Positions 32,992 through 45,302 of a DNA stretch of 64,000 bases are shown here, one piece after another. The stretch's first letter is position 1. Every line of letters begins with the position of its first letter. The DNA is from Cyanophora paradoxa (taxonomy: Eukaryota > Glaucocystophyceae > Cyanophorales > Cyanophoraceae): assembly GCA_004431415.1 (NCBI GenBank), contig QPMI01000588.1:208834-272833 (forward strand), read 5' to 3'. The notes below the pieces were generated by a model. That model saw only the letters and a program-made list of their open reading frames with translations, had not been told where the DNA came from and made no database searches. The translations under genes and the position numbers were made by a program.

Positions 32992-33888
32992 ACCACCCGG
33001 TTCTCGCGCCCGGCGGCGCCGACGGCAGCTCGGCCGCGCCCGACGCGCTGGCCGGCGCCACGGGGCACGGCGTGCCCCAGCCCGGCGACCTTGACGAGCC
33101 TCTGCCGCTGTTTGCAGTCGCTCACGCCGCCGAAGGCGCTGCGGAGGCCCGGGTAGCGGTGGAGGCCCCGCCGGGCCCCCGCCTGACCGAGCTCGCCGAC
33201 GAGCCGGCCGAGGCCGCGCCGCCGGCCCCCGCGTCAGCGTCCGAGCCCGCCGAGGCCGCGGCGCCCGCGGCTCCGCCCAGCCGGGCGGAGATCCTCGTCG
33301 CGCGGCGACAGGCCCGCCTCCGGCGCCAGCTCGCCTTCGAGGGCGCTCCCGCCGCAAGGCGGGACGTCCAGCCCGCCCAGGGGCCGCGTCCGCGTCGGAC
33401 GCGCGCGCCGCCTGAGGCTTTCCAGGAGGGCTCTGACGACGAGCCCGTCCCCCTGCCCGCGCGCGCGCCCCGAGCCGCGTCGGCGCGCGCCGAGGCTGAG
33501 CCCGCGGGGCCCCGGCGCCGCCCGAGCCCCGAGCTCCTGCCGCGGGGCAGGAGGCGCCCCTGCCAGCGGCGCCGGCGCTGCCGCAGGCCGGTCCGCCCAC
33601 TCGGCGCGGCCAGAAGCCCACCACCTGGGCTGAGGTGCGCCAAGGGTGGACGAGTGGCACCGCCTCGCCGTCGCGCAAGGCCTGCCCCCGGCCCCGCGCT
33701 CTCCGAGCCCGCCGCCGGCGCCCGAGTCCGACCCGATGGAGCTGGGCTCCGATGGCGAGGCCGCGCCGCCTGTGCCCGAGCCTGAGGCCCCGCGCCAGGC
33801 GCAGGAGCCCGAGCTCGACGAGGACGGGTTCCCCGTGGCCCTCCTCGAGCACGTACGTCGTCGGTTCCCTCTAGGGCCGCGGCGCTAC
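32992..33888 (+). pseudogene. Acidic alanine/proline-rich linker after RNase H (element B)
   Basis: After the stop of the RT frame, sense continues in other frames: PLFAVAHAAEGAAEARVAVE and EILVARRQARLRRQLAFEG (33,110-33,360), then PRSPSPPPAPESDPMELGSD (33,690s) and DEDGFPVALLEHVRRRFPLG up to 33,880. It is low-complexity, so function cannot be assigned. It would connect RNase H to integrase, whose remains resume at 45,858 beyond the nested insertion. Confidence 0.55.
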
Positions 33889-34205
33889 TCGGGATTTGCG
33901 CTCTCAATGCGTAAATCGAGTTTTGCGCCGACGGAATGCGAACAAAGAAGACCGTAGCCGAGCGCCAGGCACGAAAGAGCTGAGCGACTCGCTAGCCGCG
34001 GAAGCGGCGCGAGGCGAGCACGGGATTAGCAGCAGGCTGCTGCGAGCGCCCCGCAAGGGACTAGCTGAGCTAGCCGTTGGGCCGAGCCGGCGGGCTTGAA
34101 GCCGCCGAGCTCCGGGGGGTACGCTGATTCGGGGTTTCCCTTCACGCCCAGCTTCGCTCGCGGCCGCCCCAGGCCACGAAGCGACCAGCGGCGAAGCGAA
34201 ATCGC
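33889..34205. repeat. Left terminal segment of C1
   Basis: 317 bp that match 44,344-44,660. They begin TCGGGATTTGCG and end CGAAATCGC, where the two elements diverge. Confidence 0.92.
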
Positions 34206-34829
34206 CACAGCCAGCACTGCAGTCACTCCTAAACAGCCCTGTCGGACCGGCGGCCGCACTTCTCGGCCGTCCCTCCAATTGCACAGAGCTGACCAACTCT
34301 GCAGCACCACGGCTCGCCATAGCTGCAGTGGAGCGCGATCCCGCGGCAGCAACTGCGCATGCCTCGATGGCTGGCCGGCGCAAACCCTGTTCCCAGCGAT
34401 CCTCCCGGAATCGGCCTCGGGCCCCGATTCACGCTTGAATCTGGTTCCTTACTGCCGTGCCGGTACGTGGATTCACGTCCGGGCCCGCCCGCCACGCTCG
34501 CATCCCGCGCGCGCTGGCTATCCCGGGGCCCACCGTCAGTCCGCGGCCGCCGGCTTGCCTATACACTCTATATAAGCGTGTATTGAGACCCGCCGCGCGA
34601 TTCCTCCGGTTCCCTGACCAATTCCTGCACGCATGCTCCGGAGCTCCTCGGCGCTCGCACCGGACGTCGACACCGCCGCTGTGCCACGCCGGCGGAGCTC
34701 GCGCAGGACTGCCCCGGCCTGCTGGCGCGCGCGCTGCAGACCCACCGCGAAGTCGGGGCTTGGATCGTGCCTTACGCGTGATCCACCGACGGACGGTGCC
34801 CAGCCGCTCGCGCGGCTCGGGGAGGCGAC
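34206..34829 (+). promoter_or_regulatory. Unique segment of C1 with a TATA-box-like site
   Basis: About 620 bp without a recognised gene. TATATAAG at 34,569-34,576 is followed by an ATG at 34,633 that opens 337 codons into the tandem array (to 35,646). The protein would be low-complexity and is produced by array repeats. A promoter here would transcribe the array, but this rests on the motif and spacing only. Confidence 0.3.
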
Positions 34830-36110
34830 GGAGTACGGCTCTCGCGTGCGCCTCGCGCTGTGGGACGGCCCGCGTGCGCCTCGCGCTGTGGTCCCTGTAC
34901 TCGGAGTTCGGAGGCCGCGCGCGACTCTCGCTGTGGCCCGATCCCCCGGCGGATTCCGGCCGCGACCGCGGCCGGCGAACTTCCACCAGGAGCACGGATC
35001 TCGCGAGCGCCTCGCTGTGAGATGGGCCCGCGTGCGTTCGTCGCTGTGGGCCCCCGTGCAAGGAGTTCCGGGGCCGCGTGCGCCCCGCTGTGGCCCCAGA
35101 CCGCTTCAGCGGCACCAGCCGCTCCCGCGGCCGGCGAACTCCCAACCTGGCCTTCGAATTCGACTCCCGCGTGCGCCTCGCGCTGCGGGACGGCCCGCGT
35201 GCGCCTCGCGCTGTGGGCCCCCTACTCGGAGTTCGGAGGCCGCGCGCGACTCTCGCGGCGGCCCGCTCCGCCCCCGGCGGACCCCGGCCGCGCCCGCGGC
35301 CGGCGAACTTCGACCAGGAGCACGGGTCTCGCGAGCGCCTCGCTGTGAGATGGGCCCGCGAGCGTTCGTCGCTGTGGGCCCCCGTGCGCGGAGCTCCGGG
35401 GCCGCGTGCGTCTCGCTGTGGCCCCAGAGCTTCACCCCGGAGTACGGCTCTCGCGTGCGCCTCGATCGCTGCGGGACGGCCCGCGAGCGTGCGCGCTGTG
35501 GGCCCTGTACATATATATATATACTCGGAGTTCGGAGGCCGCGCGCGACTCTCGCTGTGGCCCGATCCGCCCCGGCGGACCCCGGCCGCACCCACGGCCG
35601 GCGAGCTTCCACCAGGAGCACGGATCTCGCGAGCACCTCGCTGTGAGATGGGCCCGCGAGCGTTCGTCGCTGTGGACCCCCGTGCGCGGAGCTCCGGGCC
35701 GCGTGCGTCTCGCTGTGGCCCCAGATCTAGAGCTTCACCCCGGAGTACGGCTCTCGCGTGCGCCTCGCTCGCTGCGAGACGGCCCGCGAGCGTGCGCGCT
35801 GTGGGCCCTGTACTCGGGTTCGGAGGCCGCGCGCGACTCTCGCTGTGGCCCGATCCGCCCCGGCGGATTCCGGCCGCACCCGCGGCCGGCGAACTTCCAC
35901 CAGGAGCACGGATCTCGCGAGCGCCTCGCTGTGAGATGGGCCCGCGAACGTTCGTCGCTGTGGACCCCGTGCGCGGAGTTCCGGGGCCGCGTGCGTCGCG
36001 CTGTGGCCCCAGAGCTTCACGCCGGAGTACGGACCTCGCGTGCGCCCCGCTGCGAGACGGCCCGCGAGCGTGCGCGCTGCGGGCCCCGGACTCGGAGTGC
36101 GTTACGCTGC
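34830..36110. repeat. GC-rich tandem array of ~290-330-bp units in C1
   Basis: The phrase CACCAGGAGCACGG (one copy GACCAGGAGCACGG) recurs at about 34,983, 35,312, 35,609 and 35,896, giving spacings near 330, 297 and 287 bp. Shared words include TCGGAGTTCGGAGGCCGCGC, CCTCGCTGTGAGATGGGCCC and GAGTACGGCTCTCGCGTGCG. Four imperfect units. Frames are open on both strands because of high GC; I do not call genes here. Confidence 0.85.
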
Positions 36111-36699
36111 GGACTATAGCTACGACTCTCGCTGGCGCGCGCGCTGCGAGTATTAGTCGGCCCGCTGGCGCGTCTCGAGCTCGCTGCGGACTAGCCGCTA
36201 GCGCTAGCGCTGCTGGCGCGACCGCTACAGCCTCGCGATCGATCGCGATCGCAGAGTGTTTTGTTTGTTTTTGGTCAATTCTAGTCGATTCAAGGATTGA
36301 CTCGACCTTAAAACAAAAACAAAAACAAAACAAACAAAAACAAAACAACGGACGTACCCGTTGTACCGGCCGGACTCCGGACTCCGGAGCCGCCGGACCC
36401 GCGGTACCGGTCCCGCGCCGCGCGGTCTCACTGCCGCAGTGCCAGGCCGCTGAGGCGGGCACTTCCGGGGATCCGCTGCCGCAGTGCCGCCGCTGCGGCG
36501 CCGCACGGCATGCGCAGTCTGCAGTGGCAGTACAGCCGCAGTGCCGCAGTGCGAGCTCGAGTCGGCCGGCGCCCGCAGCTGCAGTTGCCAGGCTGGCGCT
36601 TCCGCTACCGCAGTGCTGCCGCTGCCCCAGTGGCGCGTTACGCTGCGGACTACGGTCCCCGCTTGCGCTCTAGATCTCGCTGCGAGTCGGCCTGCTGGC
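36111..36699. other. Spacer between the two C1 arrays
   Basis: Holds an A-rich tract of AAAAC units (about 36,309-36,349). A partly complementary TTTTGTTTGTTTTTGG stands just before it at 36,261, so the pair could fold. Several CCGCAGTGCC words follow between 36,430 and 36,640. No gene recognised. Confidence 0.55.
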
Positions 36700-39600
36700 G
36701 ACCTTCCGCGCATCCGCGCCGCACCCTTGCGCAACCCGGGCCCCCGCACCGCAGCTCGGCTCGCCGCCGCCGCCGGACCTGCCTGCGCAGGGCGGGCCGG
36801 CCGCTGGCCCGCCTGCGGCACTCCCCGGCTGGAGCCCAGGGCTCCACCTCCGTCCCGAGGTCCGAAAACGACCTCGCGCGGCCCCGCACCGCCACGCCAC
36901 CCGCCGCCGCCGCCTGACCTGCTTGCGCGGGGCGGGCCGGCCGCTGGCTCGCACGCAGCGCTCCCCGGCTGGAGCCGCTGAGCCCAGGGCTCCGCCTCCG
37001 TCCCGAGGTCCGTCACGGCCTCGCGCGGCACCCGCGCCGCCGCTCGACCCGCCGCCGCCGCCTGACCTGCTTACGCAGGGCGGGCCGGCCGCTGGCTCGC
37101 CTGCCGCGCTCTCCGGCTGGAGCCTTGGTCTCCACCTCCGCCCCGAGGTCCGTCACGGCCTCGCGCGGCCCCGTGCCGCCGCTCGACCCGCCACCGTGGC
37201 ACCGCCGCCTGACCTGCTTGCACAGGGCGGGCCGACCGCTGGCGCGCCTGCGACGCTCCCCGGCTGGAGCCCAGGGCTCCACCTCCGCCCCGAGGTCCGA
37301 AAACGACCTCGCACGGCCCCGCCCCCCGCGCCACCCGCCGCCGCCGCCTGACCTGCTTGCGCAGGGCGGCCGACCGCTGGCTCGCCTGCGGCGCTCTCCG
37401 GCTGGAGCCCAGGGCTCCGCCTCCGCCCCGAGGTCCGTCACGGCCTCGCGCGGCCCCCGCGCCGCCGCTCGACCCGCCGCCGCAGCCTGATCTGCTTGCG
37501 CAGGGCGGGCCGGCCGCTGGCTCGCCTGCCGCGCTCTCCGGCTGGAGCCCTTGGGCTCCACCTCCGCCCCGAGGCCCGTCACGGCCTCGCGCGGCCCCCG
37601 CACCGCCGCTCAACCCGCCACCGTGGCACCGCCGCCTGTCCTGCTTGCGCAGGCGGGCCGGCCGCTGGCTCGCCTGCGGCGCTCCCCGGCTGGAGCCCCG
37701 GGCCCCACCTCCGCCCCGAGGTCCGAAAACGACCTCGCGCGGCCCCACGCCCGCGCTCGACCCGCCGCCGCCGCATAACCTGCTTACGTAGGGCGGGCCG
37801 GCCGCTGGTGCGCATGCAGCGCTCCCCGGCTGGAGCCCAGGGCTCCACCTCCGCCCCGAGGTCCGTCACGGCCTCGCACGGCCCCGCGCCGCCGCTCGAC
37901 CCGCCGCCGCCGCCTGACCTGCTTGCGCAGGGCGGGCCGACCGCTGGCTCGCCTGCCGCGCTCTCCGGCTGGAGCCTTGGTCTCCACCTCCGCCCCGAGG
38001 TCCGTCACGGCCTCGCGCGGCCCCGTGCCGCCGCTCGACCCGCCACCGTGGCACCGCCGCCTGACCTGCTTGCACAGGGCGGGCCGACCGCTGGCGCGCC
38101 TGCGACGCTCCCCGGCTGGAGCCCAGGGCTCCACCTCCGCCCCGAGGTCCGAAAACGACCTCGCACGGCCCCGCCCCCCGCGCCACCCGCCGCGCCGCCT
38201 GACCTGCTTGCGCAGGGCGGGCCGACCGCTGGCTCGCCTGCGGCGCTCTCCGGCTGGAGCCCAGGGCTCCGCCTCCGCCCCGAGGTCCGTCACGGCCTCG
38301 CGCGGCCCCCGCGCCGCCGCTCGACCCGCCGCCGCAGCCTGATCTGCTTGCGCAGGGCGGGCCGGCCGCTGGCTCGCCTGCCGCGCTCTCCGGCTGGAGC
38401 CCTTGGCTCCACCTCCGCCCGAGGCCCGTCACGGCCTCGCGCGGACCCCGCACCGCCGCTCAACCCGCCACCGTGGCACCGCCGCCTGTCCTGCTTGCGC
38501 AGGGCGGGCCGGCCGCTGGCTCGCCTGCGGCGCTCCCCGGCTGGAGCCCCGGGCCCCACCTCCGCCCCGAGGTCCGAAAACGACCTCGCGCGGCCCCACG
38601 CCCGCGCTCGACCCGCCGCCGCCGCATAACCTGCTTACGTAGGGCGGGCCGGCCGCTGGTGCGCATGCAGCGCTCCCCGGCTGGAGCCCAGGGCTCCACC
38701 TCCGCCCCGAGGTCCGTCACGGCCTCGCACGGCCCCGCGCCGCCGCTCGACCCGCCGCCGCCGCCTGACCTGCTTGCGCAGGGCGGGCCGGCCGCTGGCC
38801 CGCCTGCGGCGCTCTCCGGCTGGAGCCTTGGGCTTCACCTCCGCCCCGAGGTCCGTCACGGCCTCGCGCGGCCCCGCACCGCCGCTCGACTCGCCGCCGC
38901 CGCCGGACCTGCTTACGCAGGGCGGGCCGGCCGCTGGCTCGCATGCGACGCTCTCGGGCTGGAGCCCTTGGGGCCCCACCTCCGCCCCGAGGTCCGTCAC
39001 GGCCTCGCGCGGCCCCGTGCCGCCGCGCGACCTGCCGCCGCCGCCTGACCTGCTTGCGCAGGGCGGGCCGACCGCTGGCTCGCCTGCGACATTCGCCGGT
39101 TGGAGCCCTTGGGCCCCACCTCCACCCCGAGGTCTGAAGCGGCCTCGCGCGACCCCCGCGCCGCCGCCCGACACACCGCTGCCGCCTGACCTGCTTGCGC
39201 AGGGCAGGCCGGCCGCTGGCTCGCCTGCCGCGCTCTCCGGCTGGAGCCCAGGGCTCCACCTCCGCCCCGAGGTCCGTCACGGCCTCGCGCGGCCCCGCGC
39301 TGCCGCTCGACCCGCCGCCGCCGCATAACCTGCTTGCGCAGGGCGGGCCGGCCGCTGGCTTGCATGCAGCCCTCCCGGCCGGAGCCTTGGTCTCCACCGC
39401 CGCCCCGAGGTCCGTCACGGCCTAGCGCGGCCCCGCGCCGCCGCTCGACCTCCGCCGCCGCATAACCTGCTTGCGCAGGGCGGGCCGACCGCTGGCTCGC
39501 CTGCGGCGCTCCCCGGCTGGAGCCCAGGGCTCCGCCTCCGCCCCGAGGTACGTCACGGCTTCGCGAGGCCCCGCGCTGCCGCTCGACACGCCGCCGCCGC

Positions 39601-42600
39601 CTGACCTGCTTGCGCAGGGCGGGCCGGCCGCTGGCTCGCACGCAGCACTCCCCGGCTGGAGCCCAGGGCTCCACCTCCGCCCCGAGGTCCGTCATGGCCT
39701 CGCGCGGCCCCGCGCTGCTGCTCGACCCGCCGCCACCACATAACCTGCTTGCGCAGGGCGGGCCGACCGCCGTCTCGCCTGCGGTACTCTCCGGCTGGGG
39801 CCCAGGGCCCCACCTACGCCCCGAGGTCTGTCACGGCCTCGTGCGTCCCCGCGCCGCCGCTCGACCCACCGCCGCCGCCTGACCTGCTTGCGCAGGGCGG
39901 GCCGGCCACTGGCTCGCCTGCCGCGCTCTCCGGCTGGGGCCCAGGGCTCCACTTCCGCCCCGAGGTCCATCACGGCCTCGCGCAGCCCCGCGCTGCCGCT
40001 CGACCCGCCGCCGCGCATCACCTGCTGGCGCAGGGCGGGCTGGCCGCTGGCTCGCACGCAGCGCTCCCCGGCTGCGCCCAGGGCTCCACCTCCGCCCCGA
40101 GGTCCGTCTCGGCCTCGCGCGGCTTCGGGCTGCCGCTCAACCCACCGCCGCCGCATGACCTGCTGGCGCGGGGCTGGCCGGCCGCTGGCTCGCATGCAGC
40201 GCTCCCCGGCTGGAGCCCAAGGCCCCACCTCCGCCCCGAGGTCCGAAAACGACCTCGCGCGGCCCCGCACCGCCGCGCCACCCGCCGCCGCCGCGTAACC
40301 TGCTTGCGCAGGGCGGGCCGGCCGCTGGCTCGCACACAGCGCTCCCCGGCTGGAGCCAGGGCTCTACCTCCGCCCGAGGTCCATCACGGCCTCGTGCGGC
40401 CCGCACTGCCGCTCGACCAGCCGCCGCCGCAAAACCTGCTTGCGCAGGGCGGGCCGTCCGCTGGCTCGCATACAGCGCTCCCCGGCTGGAGCCCAGGGCC
40501 CCACTTCCGCCCCGAGGTCCGTCACGGCTTCGCGCGGCCCCGCGCTGCTGCTCGACATGCCACTGCCGCCTGACCTGCTTGCGCAGGGCGGGCCGCTGGT
40601 GCGCATGCAGCGCTCCCCGGCTGGAGCCCAGGGCCACACTTCCGCCCCGAGGTCCGTCACGGCCTCGCGCGGCCCGCGCTGCTGCTCGACCCGCCGCCGC
40701 CCCAGAACCTGCCTGCGCAGGGCCGGCCGCTGGTGCGCATGCAGCGCTCCCCGGCTGGAGCCCAGGGCTCCACCACCGCCCCGAGGTCCGCCACGGCCTC
40801 GCGCTCCCCTGTGCTGCGCTCGACACGCCGCCGCCGCATAACCTGCCTGCGCAGGGCGGGCCGGCCGCTGGCTCGTCCGCAGCGCCCCCCGGCTGGAGCT
40901 CAAGGCGTTACCACCGCCCAGAGGTCCGTCACGGCCTCGCCCGACCCCGCGCTGCCGCTCGACCCGCCGCCGCCGCATACCCTGCTTGCGCAGGGCGGGC
41001 CGGCCGCTGGCTCGTATGCAGCGCTTCACGGCTGGAGCCCAGGGCTCCACCTCCGCCCCGAGGTACGTCACGGCTTCGCGAGGCCCCGCGCTGCGCTCGA
41101 CACGCCGCCGCCGCCTGACCTGCTTGCGCAGGGCGGGCCGACCGCTGGCTCGCCTGCGACATTCGCCGGTTGGAGCCCTTGGGCCCCACCTCCACCCGAG
41201 GTCTGAAGCGGCCTCGCGCGACCCCCGCGCCGCCGCTCGACACACCGCTGCCGCCTGACCTGCTTGCGCAGGGCAGGCCGGCCGCTGGCTCGCCTGCCGC
41301 GCTCTCCGGCTGGAGCCCAGGGCTCCACCTCCGCCCCGAGGTCCATCACGGCCTCGCGCAGCCCCGCGCTGCTGCTCGACCCGCCGCCGCCGCATAACCT
41401 GCTTGCACAGGGCGGGCCGGCCTCTGGCTCGCATGCAGCGCTCCCCAACTGGAGTCCAGGGCTCCACCTCCGCCCCGAGGTCCGTCATGGCCTAGCGCGG
41501 CCCCGCGCTGCCGCTCGACCCGCCGCCGCCGCATAACCTGCTTGCGCAGGGCGGGCCGGCCGCTGGCTCGCATGCAGCCCTCCCCGGCCGGAGCCTTGGT
41601 CTCCACCGCCGCCCCGAGGTCCGTCACGGCCTAGCGCGGCCCCGCGCTGCAGCTCGGCGTACCGCCACTGCCTGACCTGCCTGCGCAGGGCGGGCCGGCC
41701 GCTGGCTCGCCTGCCGCGCTCTCCGGCTGGAGCCCTTGGGCTCCACCTCCGCCCCGAGGTCCGTTCACGGCCTCATGCGGCCCTGCACCACCACTCGACC
41801 GCCGCCGCCGCATAACCTGCTTGCGCAGGACGGGCCGGCCGCTGGCTCGCATACAGCGCTCCCGGCTGGAGCCCAGGGCTCCACCTCCGCCCCGAGGTCC
41901 GAAAACGACCTCGCGCGGCCCGCACCGCCGCGCCCCGCCGCCGCCGCCTGACCTGCTTGCGCAGGGCGGGCCGACCGCTGGCTCGCCTGCGGCGCTCTCC
42001 GGCTGGAGCCCAGGGCCCCGCCCCCGCCCCGAGGTCCGTCACGGCCTTGCGCGGCCCCGCGCCGCTGCTCGACCCGCCGCCGCCGCCTGACCTGCTTGCG
42101 CAGGGCGGGCCGGCCGCTGGCTCGCATGCCGCGCTCTCCAGCTGGAGCCCAGGGCTCCACCGCTACCCCGAGGTCCGTCACGGCCTCGCGCGGCCCCGCG
42201 CTGCAGCTCGGCGTACCGCCACTGCCTGACCCGCTGGCGCAGGGCGGGCCGGCCGCTGGCTCGTCCGCCGCGCTCTCCGGCTGGAGCCCAAGGCTCCACC
42301 GCCGCCCCGAAGCCCTTGACGGCCTCGCACGGCCCCACTCCACACCCGGCTTGCCGCCGCCGCCTGACCTACGGGTGCAGGGCGGGCCGGCCGCTGGCCC
42401 GCCCACCGCGCTCCTGCTGGAGCTCAAGGCTCCGCCACCTCCCGAGGTCTGCAGCGACCTCGCGCGGCCCGGCGCCGCCGCCCAGCTCGCTGCCTCCGCC
42501 TGATTGGCTGGCACAGGGCGGGCCGGCCCCTAGCCCGCCCGCGGCCGTCGGACGCTTCCTGGCTGGAGCTCAAGGCTCCGCCACCGCCCCAGGGCGGGCC

Positions 42601-43270
42601 GGCTGGTGGACCGCGCGCAGCGCCTCCTGCGGTAGCTAAAAGCTCCGCCGCCGCCCGAAGGTCCGTAGCGGCCTTGCGCGGCCCGCGCGGCCGCTCGACC
42701 GCTACCGCCGTCGGACCTACTCGCGAAGGGGCAGGCCGGTCGCTGGCTCGCCAGCAGCGCTCTCCTGCTGGAGCTCAAGCCTCCACCACCGCCCCGAGGT
42801 CTGCAGCGACCTCGCACGGCCCCGCACTGCCGCTCGGCTCGCCGCCGCGCCTCGCCTGCTTGCGCAGGGCGGGCCGGCCTCTGGCTCGCCCGCGTCGCCC
42901 CCTGCTGGAGCTCAAGGCTCCTTCGCGGCCCCGAGGTCCGTCACGACCTCGCGCGGCCCGCGCCGCCGCTCGACCCGCCGCCTCCGCCCGACCTGCTGGC
43001 GCAGGGCGGGCCGGCCCCTGGCTCGCCAGCCGCGCTCTCCTGCTGGAGCTCATGGCCCCATCACCGCCCGGGGTCCGTCACGGCCTCGCGCGGCCCCGCG
43101 CTGCCGCCGCCTCGCCTGCTGGCGCAGGGTGGGCTGACCGCTGGCTCGCCCACGGTGCTGTCCCACGGGCGCTCCAGGCCCTGAGGCCCCGCGACTGCTC
43201 CGCGGTCTTATGCGGCCCCCACGCCTCCGCGCGGCGCGCTTCCGCCGCCTAACCTGCTTGCACAGGGCAG
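36700..43270. repeat. GC-rich macrosatellite, ~139-bp unit, about 45 copies, in C1
   Basis: Each unit contains GACCTGCTTGCGCAGGGCGG, CCGCTGGCTCGC, CCGGCTGGAGCCC, CCTCCGCCCCGAGGTCCG and CTCGCGCGGCCCCG. Unit starts fall about every 137-149 bp (for example 36,915, 37,064, 37,208, 37,350). A higher-order period of about 850 bp (six units) is visible: a GTGGCACCGCCGCCTGACC unit at 37,197 and 38,049, and a GTGGCACCGCCGCCTGTCC unit at 37,624 and 38,474. Units become more divergent towards 43,270. The unit length is not a multiple of three and frames are open on both strands (up to 377 codons), so coding is unlikely. Confidence 0.9.
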
Positions 43271-43786
43271 GACGGTGGTGGGCTCACTTTCGGTGCTCAC
43301 CGGCTGGGATGGTTTTAGATTCCGCCGCGGCCCGAGGTCCGTAACGGCCTCGCGCGACTTCACGCCGACGCGCAGTGCGACCGCCTTGCCCGCCCTCCAC
43401 CCGTAGCGCGCCCCTGGCCCGCACGCCCAGCATGACTTGTCGGCGGCGGGGATCTGGCGGCGCAACTATCAAGCGCCGCCCCGGTTCGTCGACTGTCCAT
43501 AGGGGTACGACGAGAACCCCCCAGCCTTCTGTGCCGGCTCGTTCCCTCGGGCTTCTTGGCCCGCCCCGGCCCCATGTTGTTGTCCGAATTCACGCTCTCT
43601 GCCCGTCCCTCCTACAGCGCAGTGCGCTGGGGGATAGGGGCTCAGCGTCCGAGACACGTTGGGGTGGCGGGGGAGGAGGAAAGAGAGGGGGGGGGGGGGC
43701 AGGAGGAGGGTGGATCAACCCTCGCCCTCTTGATCACTTTTGTCCTTATGTATGCTATTCTGGCTGGCTGTGACCTGACTCTTGTT
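43271..43786. other. Unique tail of C1 interior
   Basis: GC-rich sequence with a G run at about 43,689-43,699 and no recognised gene. It links the macrosatellite to the right terminal segment. Confidence 0.5.
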
Positions 43787-44343
43787 TGGTAGGGGGTACT
43801 GCATTCGTGCTGCGTTCGCTACGCTCACCCCGCGGCCTCCGGCGGCGGTACCCGGCTTCGGATCCCCGAACCCGGAAGAAACCGCGTACCCCTCCCCGGG
43901 GTACGCCGTTCGCCCCAACCGGCCCCACAAGGCGCGGCCCGAGGCCGAACGCGTACCCCGGAGAGGGGTACGGCGTCAGAGCGGCCCCGATCAAGTGTAC
44001 CCCGAGCGGGGTACCACGATCGGCCCCGCGACGGCCCCGAGCGGAGTACCCCCGAGCGGGGTACACCGTCTCGACCCGCAACGGCCCTCCCCGGGGTACA
44101 GGCGCCTAGCACGCTTACCCCGGAGAGTTCTTGTTCCGGAACTCGCAAGGGCGAGGCCGGAATGGCATACGGCGATCCGCCCTGGTCGATCGCCAACGTA
44201 TTATGATACGTGGTTCCCGGGAAAGCAGCCTTGAGCTGCCGTACCTCAGGGCCCAACCCGATGCGCTATCCCGTGCATCTAGCTAAGTAGTGTCAGGCGT
44301 AAGATAGCTAGGTCTTCTGCATTCGAATGAAGCGAGGCGTAAA
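43787..44343. repeat. Right terminal segment of C1 with GTACCCC/GGGGTAC hairpins
   Basis: 557 bp that match 45,303-45,857. Between 43,887 and 44,100 it has at least four short palindromes of the form GTACCCC(N)GGGGTAC, for example GTACCCCGGAGAGGGGTAC (43,952) and GTACCCCGAGCGGGGTAC (43,998), spaced 40-60 bp apart. Confidence 0.9.
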
Positions 44344-44660
44344 TCGGGATTTGCGCTCTCAATGCGTAAATCGAGTTTTGCGCCGACGGAATGCGAACAA
44401 AGAAGACCGTAGCCGAGCGCCAGGCACGAAAGAGCTGAGCGACTCGCTAGCCGCGGAAGCGGCGCGAGGCGAGCACGGGATTAGCAGCAGGCTGCTGCGA
44501 GCGCCCCGCAAGGGACTAGCTGAGCTAGCCGTTGGGCCGAGCCGGCGGGCTTGAAGCCGCCGAGCTCCGGGGGGTACGCTGATTCGGGGTTTCCCTTCAC
44601 GCCCAGCTTCGCTCGCGGCCGCCCCAGGCCACGAAGCGACCAGCGGCGAAGCGAAATCGC
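44344..44660. repeat. Left terminal segment of C2
   Basis: 317 bp that match 33,889-34,205. Confidence 0.92.
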
Positions 44661-45302
44661 GCCCGCCCACCTCCCCGCGATTTTTCCTTCCGGGGCGCCG
44701 AACCTCGCCACCCAGCGAGCCCCGGCGCCGCGAAAAGTTCGCGCAAAAAGGCAATGCATACGGCGACCAGCGCCAGCGTTCGCCGAGGGTATTATAATAC
44801 GTGGTTCCTTGCCGTCTCCTGTGCACACGGTTCCGGATGTTACTCCCGCTCGGTGCCGGCCACCAGCGCGGACGTGGTCGTGCACAGCTGATCCGTGGTA
44901 ATTTACAATGGTTCGTCGAAGATTCGGGCACGAACCGCGCAGACTCGGTGTACCGGTCGTCATTCGTGTTTCACGCGCGTCCGCTGGGCCCACTTGTGCC
45001 GGGCCGGGGTCCAGCGCGCCCCAAGAAACAGTCGCGCGGCTTCGTGGAGAATCTCGAGTTTTCCCCGCTGGGTTTTACCCTGTTTCCTCTGGACCCGTGG
45101 GTGCCGAGCCGGGGTCCAGCGCGCATGACCGTTACGCGGTTTTCCCGCGGTAACTTGCTGGTTTTCGAGTCTGCCGCCCCGGCGCGGGGGAGACTTCGCG
45201 CATGATTCGGAGTCCTGTTGGTTTTTGATGAGCTCGGTTGTCGTACGTTGTACGACTCCTTGGTCTCATGGTCGTCTGCGGACGACGGGCACGCTACGCG
45301 TG

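Larger units (their letters stand above)
33889..44343. mobile_element. Inserted element C1 (10.5 kb), carrying two tandem arrays
   Basis: C1 and the adjacent C2 share both ends. The first 317 bp of C1 (33,889-34,205) recur at 44,344-44,660. The last 557 bp (43,787-44,343) recur at 45,303-45,857. Both begin TCGGGATTTGCGCTCTC and end ATGAAGCGAGGCGTAAA. C1 lies inside the element B pol region, between RNase H and integrase. No transposase, RT or other replication protein is visible in it; its interior is a promoter-like segment and two GC-rich tandem arrays. Subterminal words near both ends are inversely related (AGAAGACC, GAATGC, TTTNCGCC), which hints at a DNA transposon, but I find no clear target duplication. 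Confidence 0.75.

Noticed and set aside
36484-42639. Frames up to 377 codons in the 139-bp macrosatellite
   Set aside because: The unit length is not a multiple of three, all frames are nearly stop-free owing to high GC, and the predicted proteins are the same array read in shifted frames.
33889-44660. C1 as an LTR retrotransposon with 317-bp LTRs at 33,889 and 44,344
   Set aside because: The repeats lack TG...CA ends, primer site, purine tract and target duplication. The second copy is better explained as the left end of C2, because the right-end segments are duplicated in the same order.
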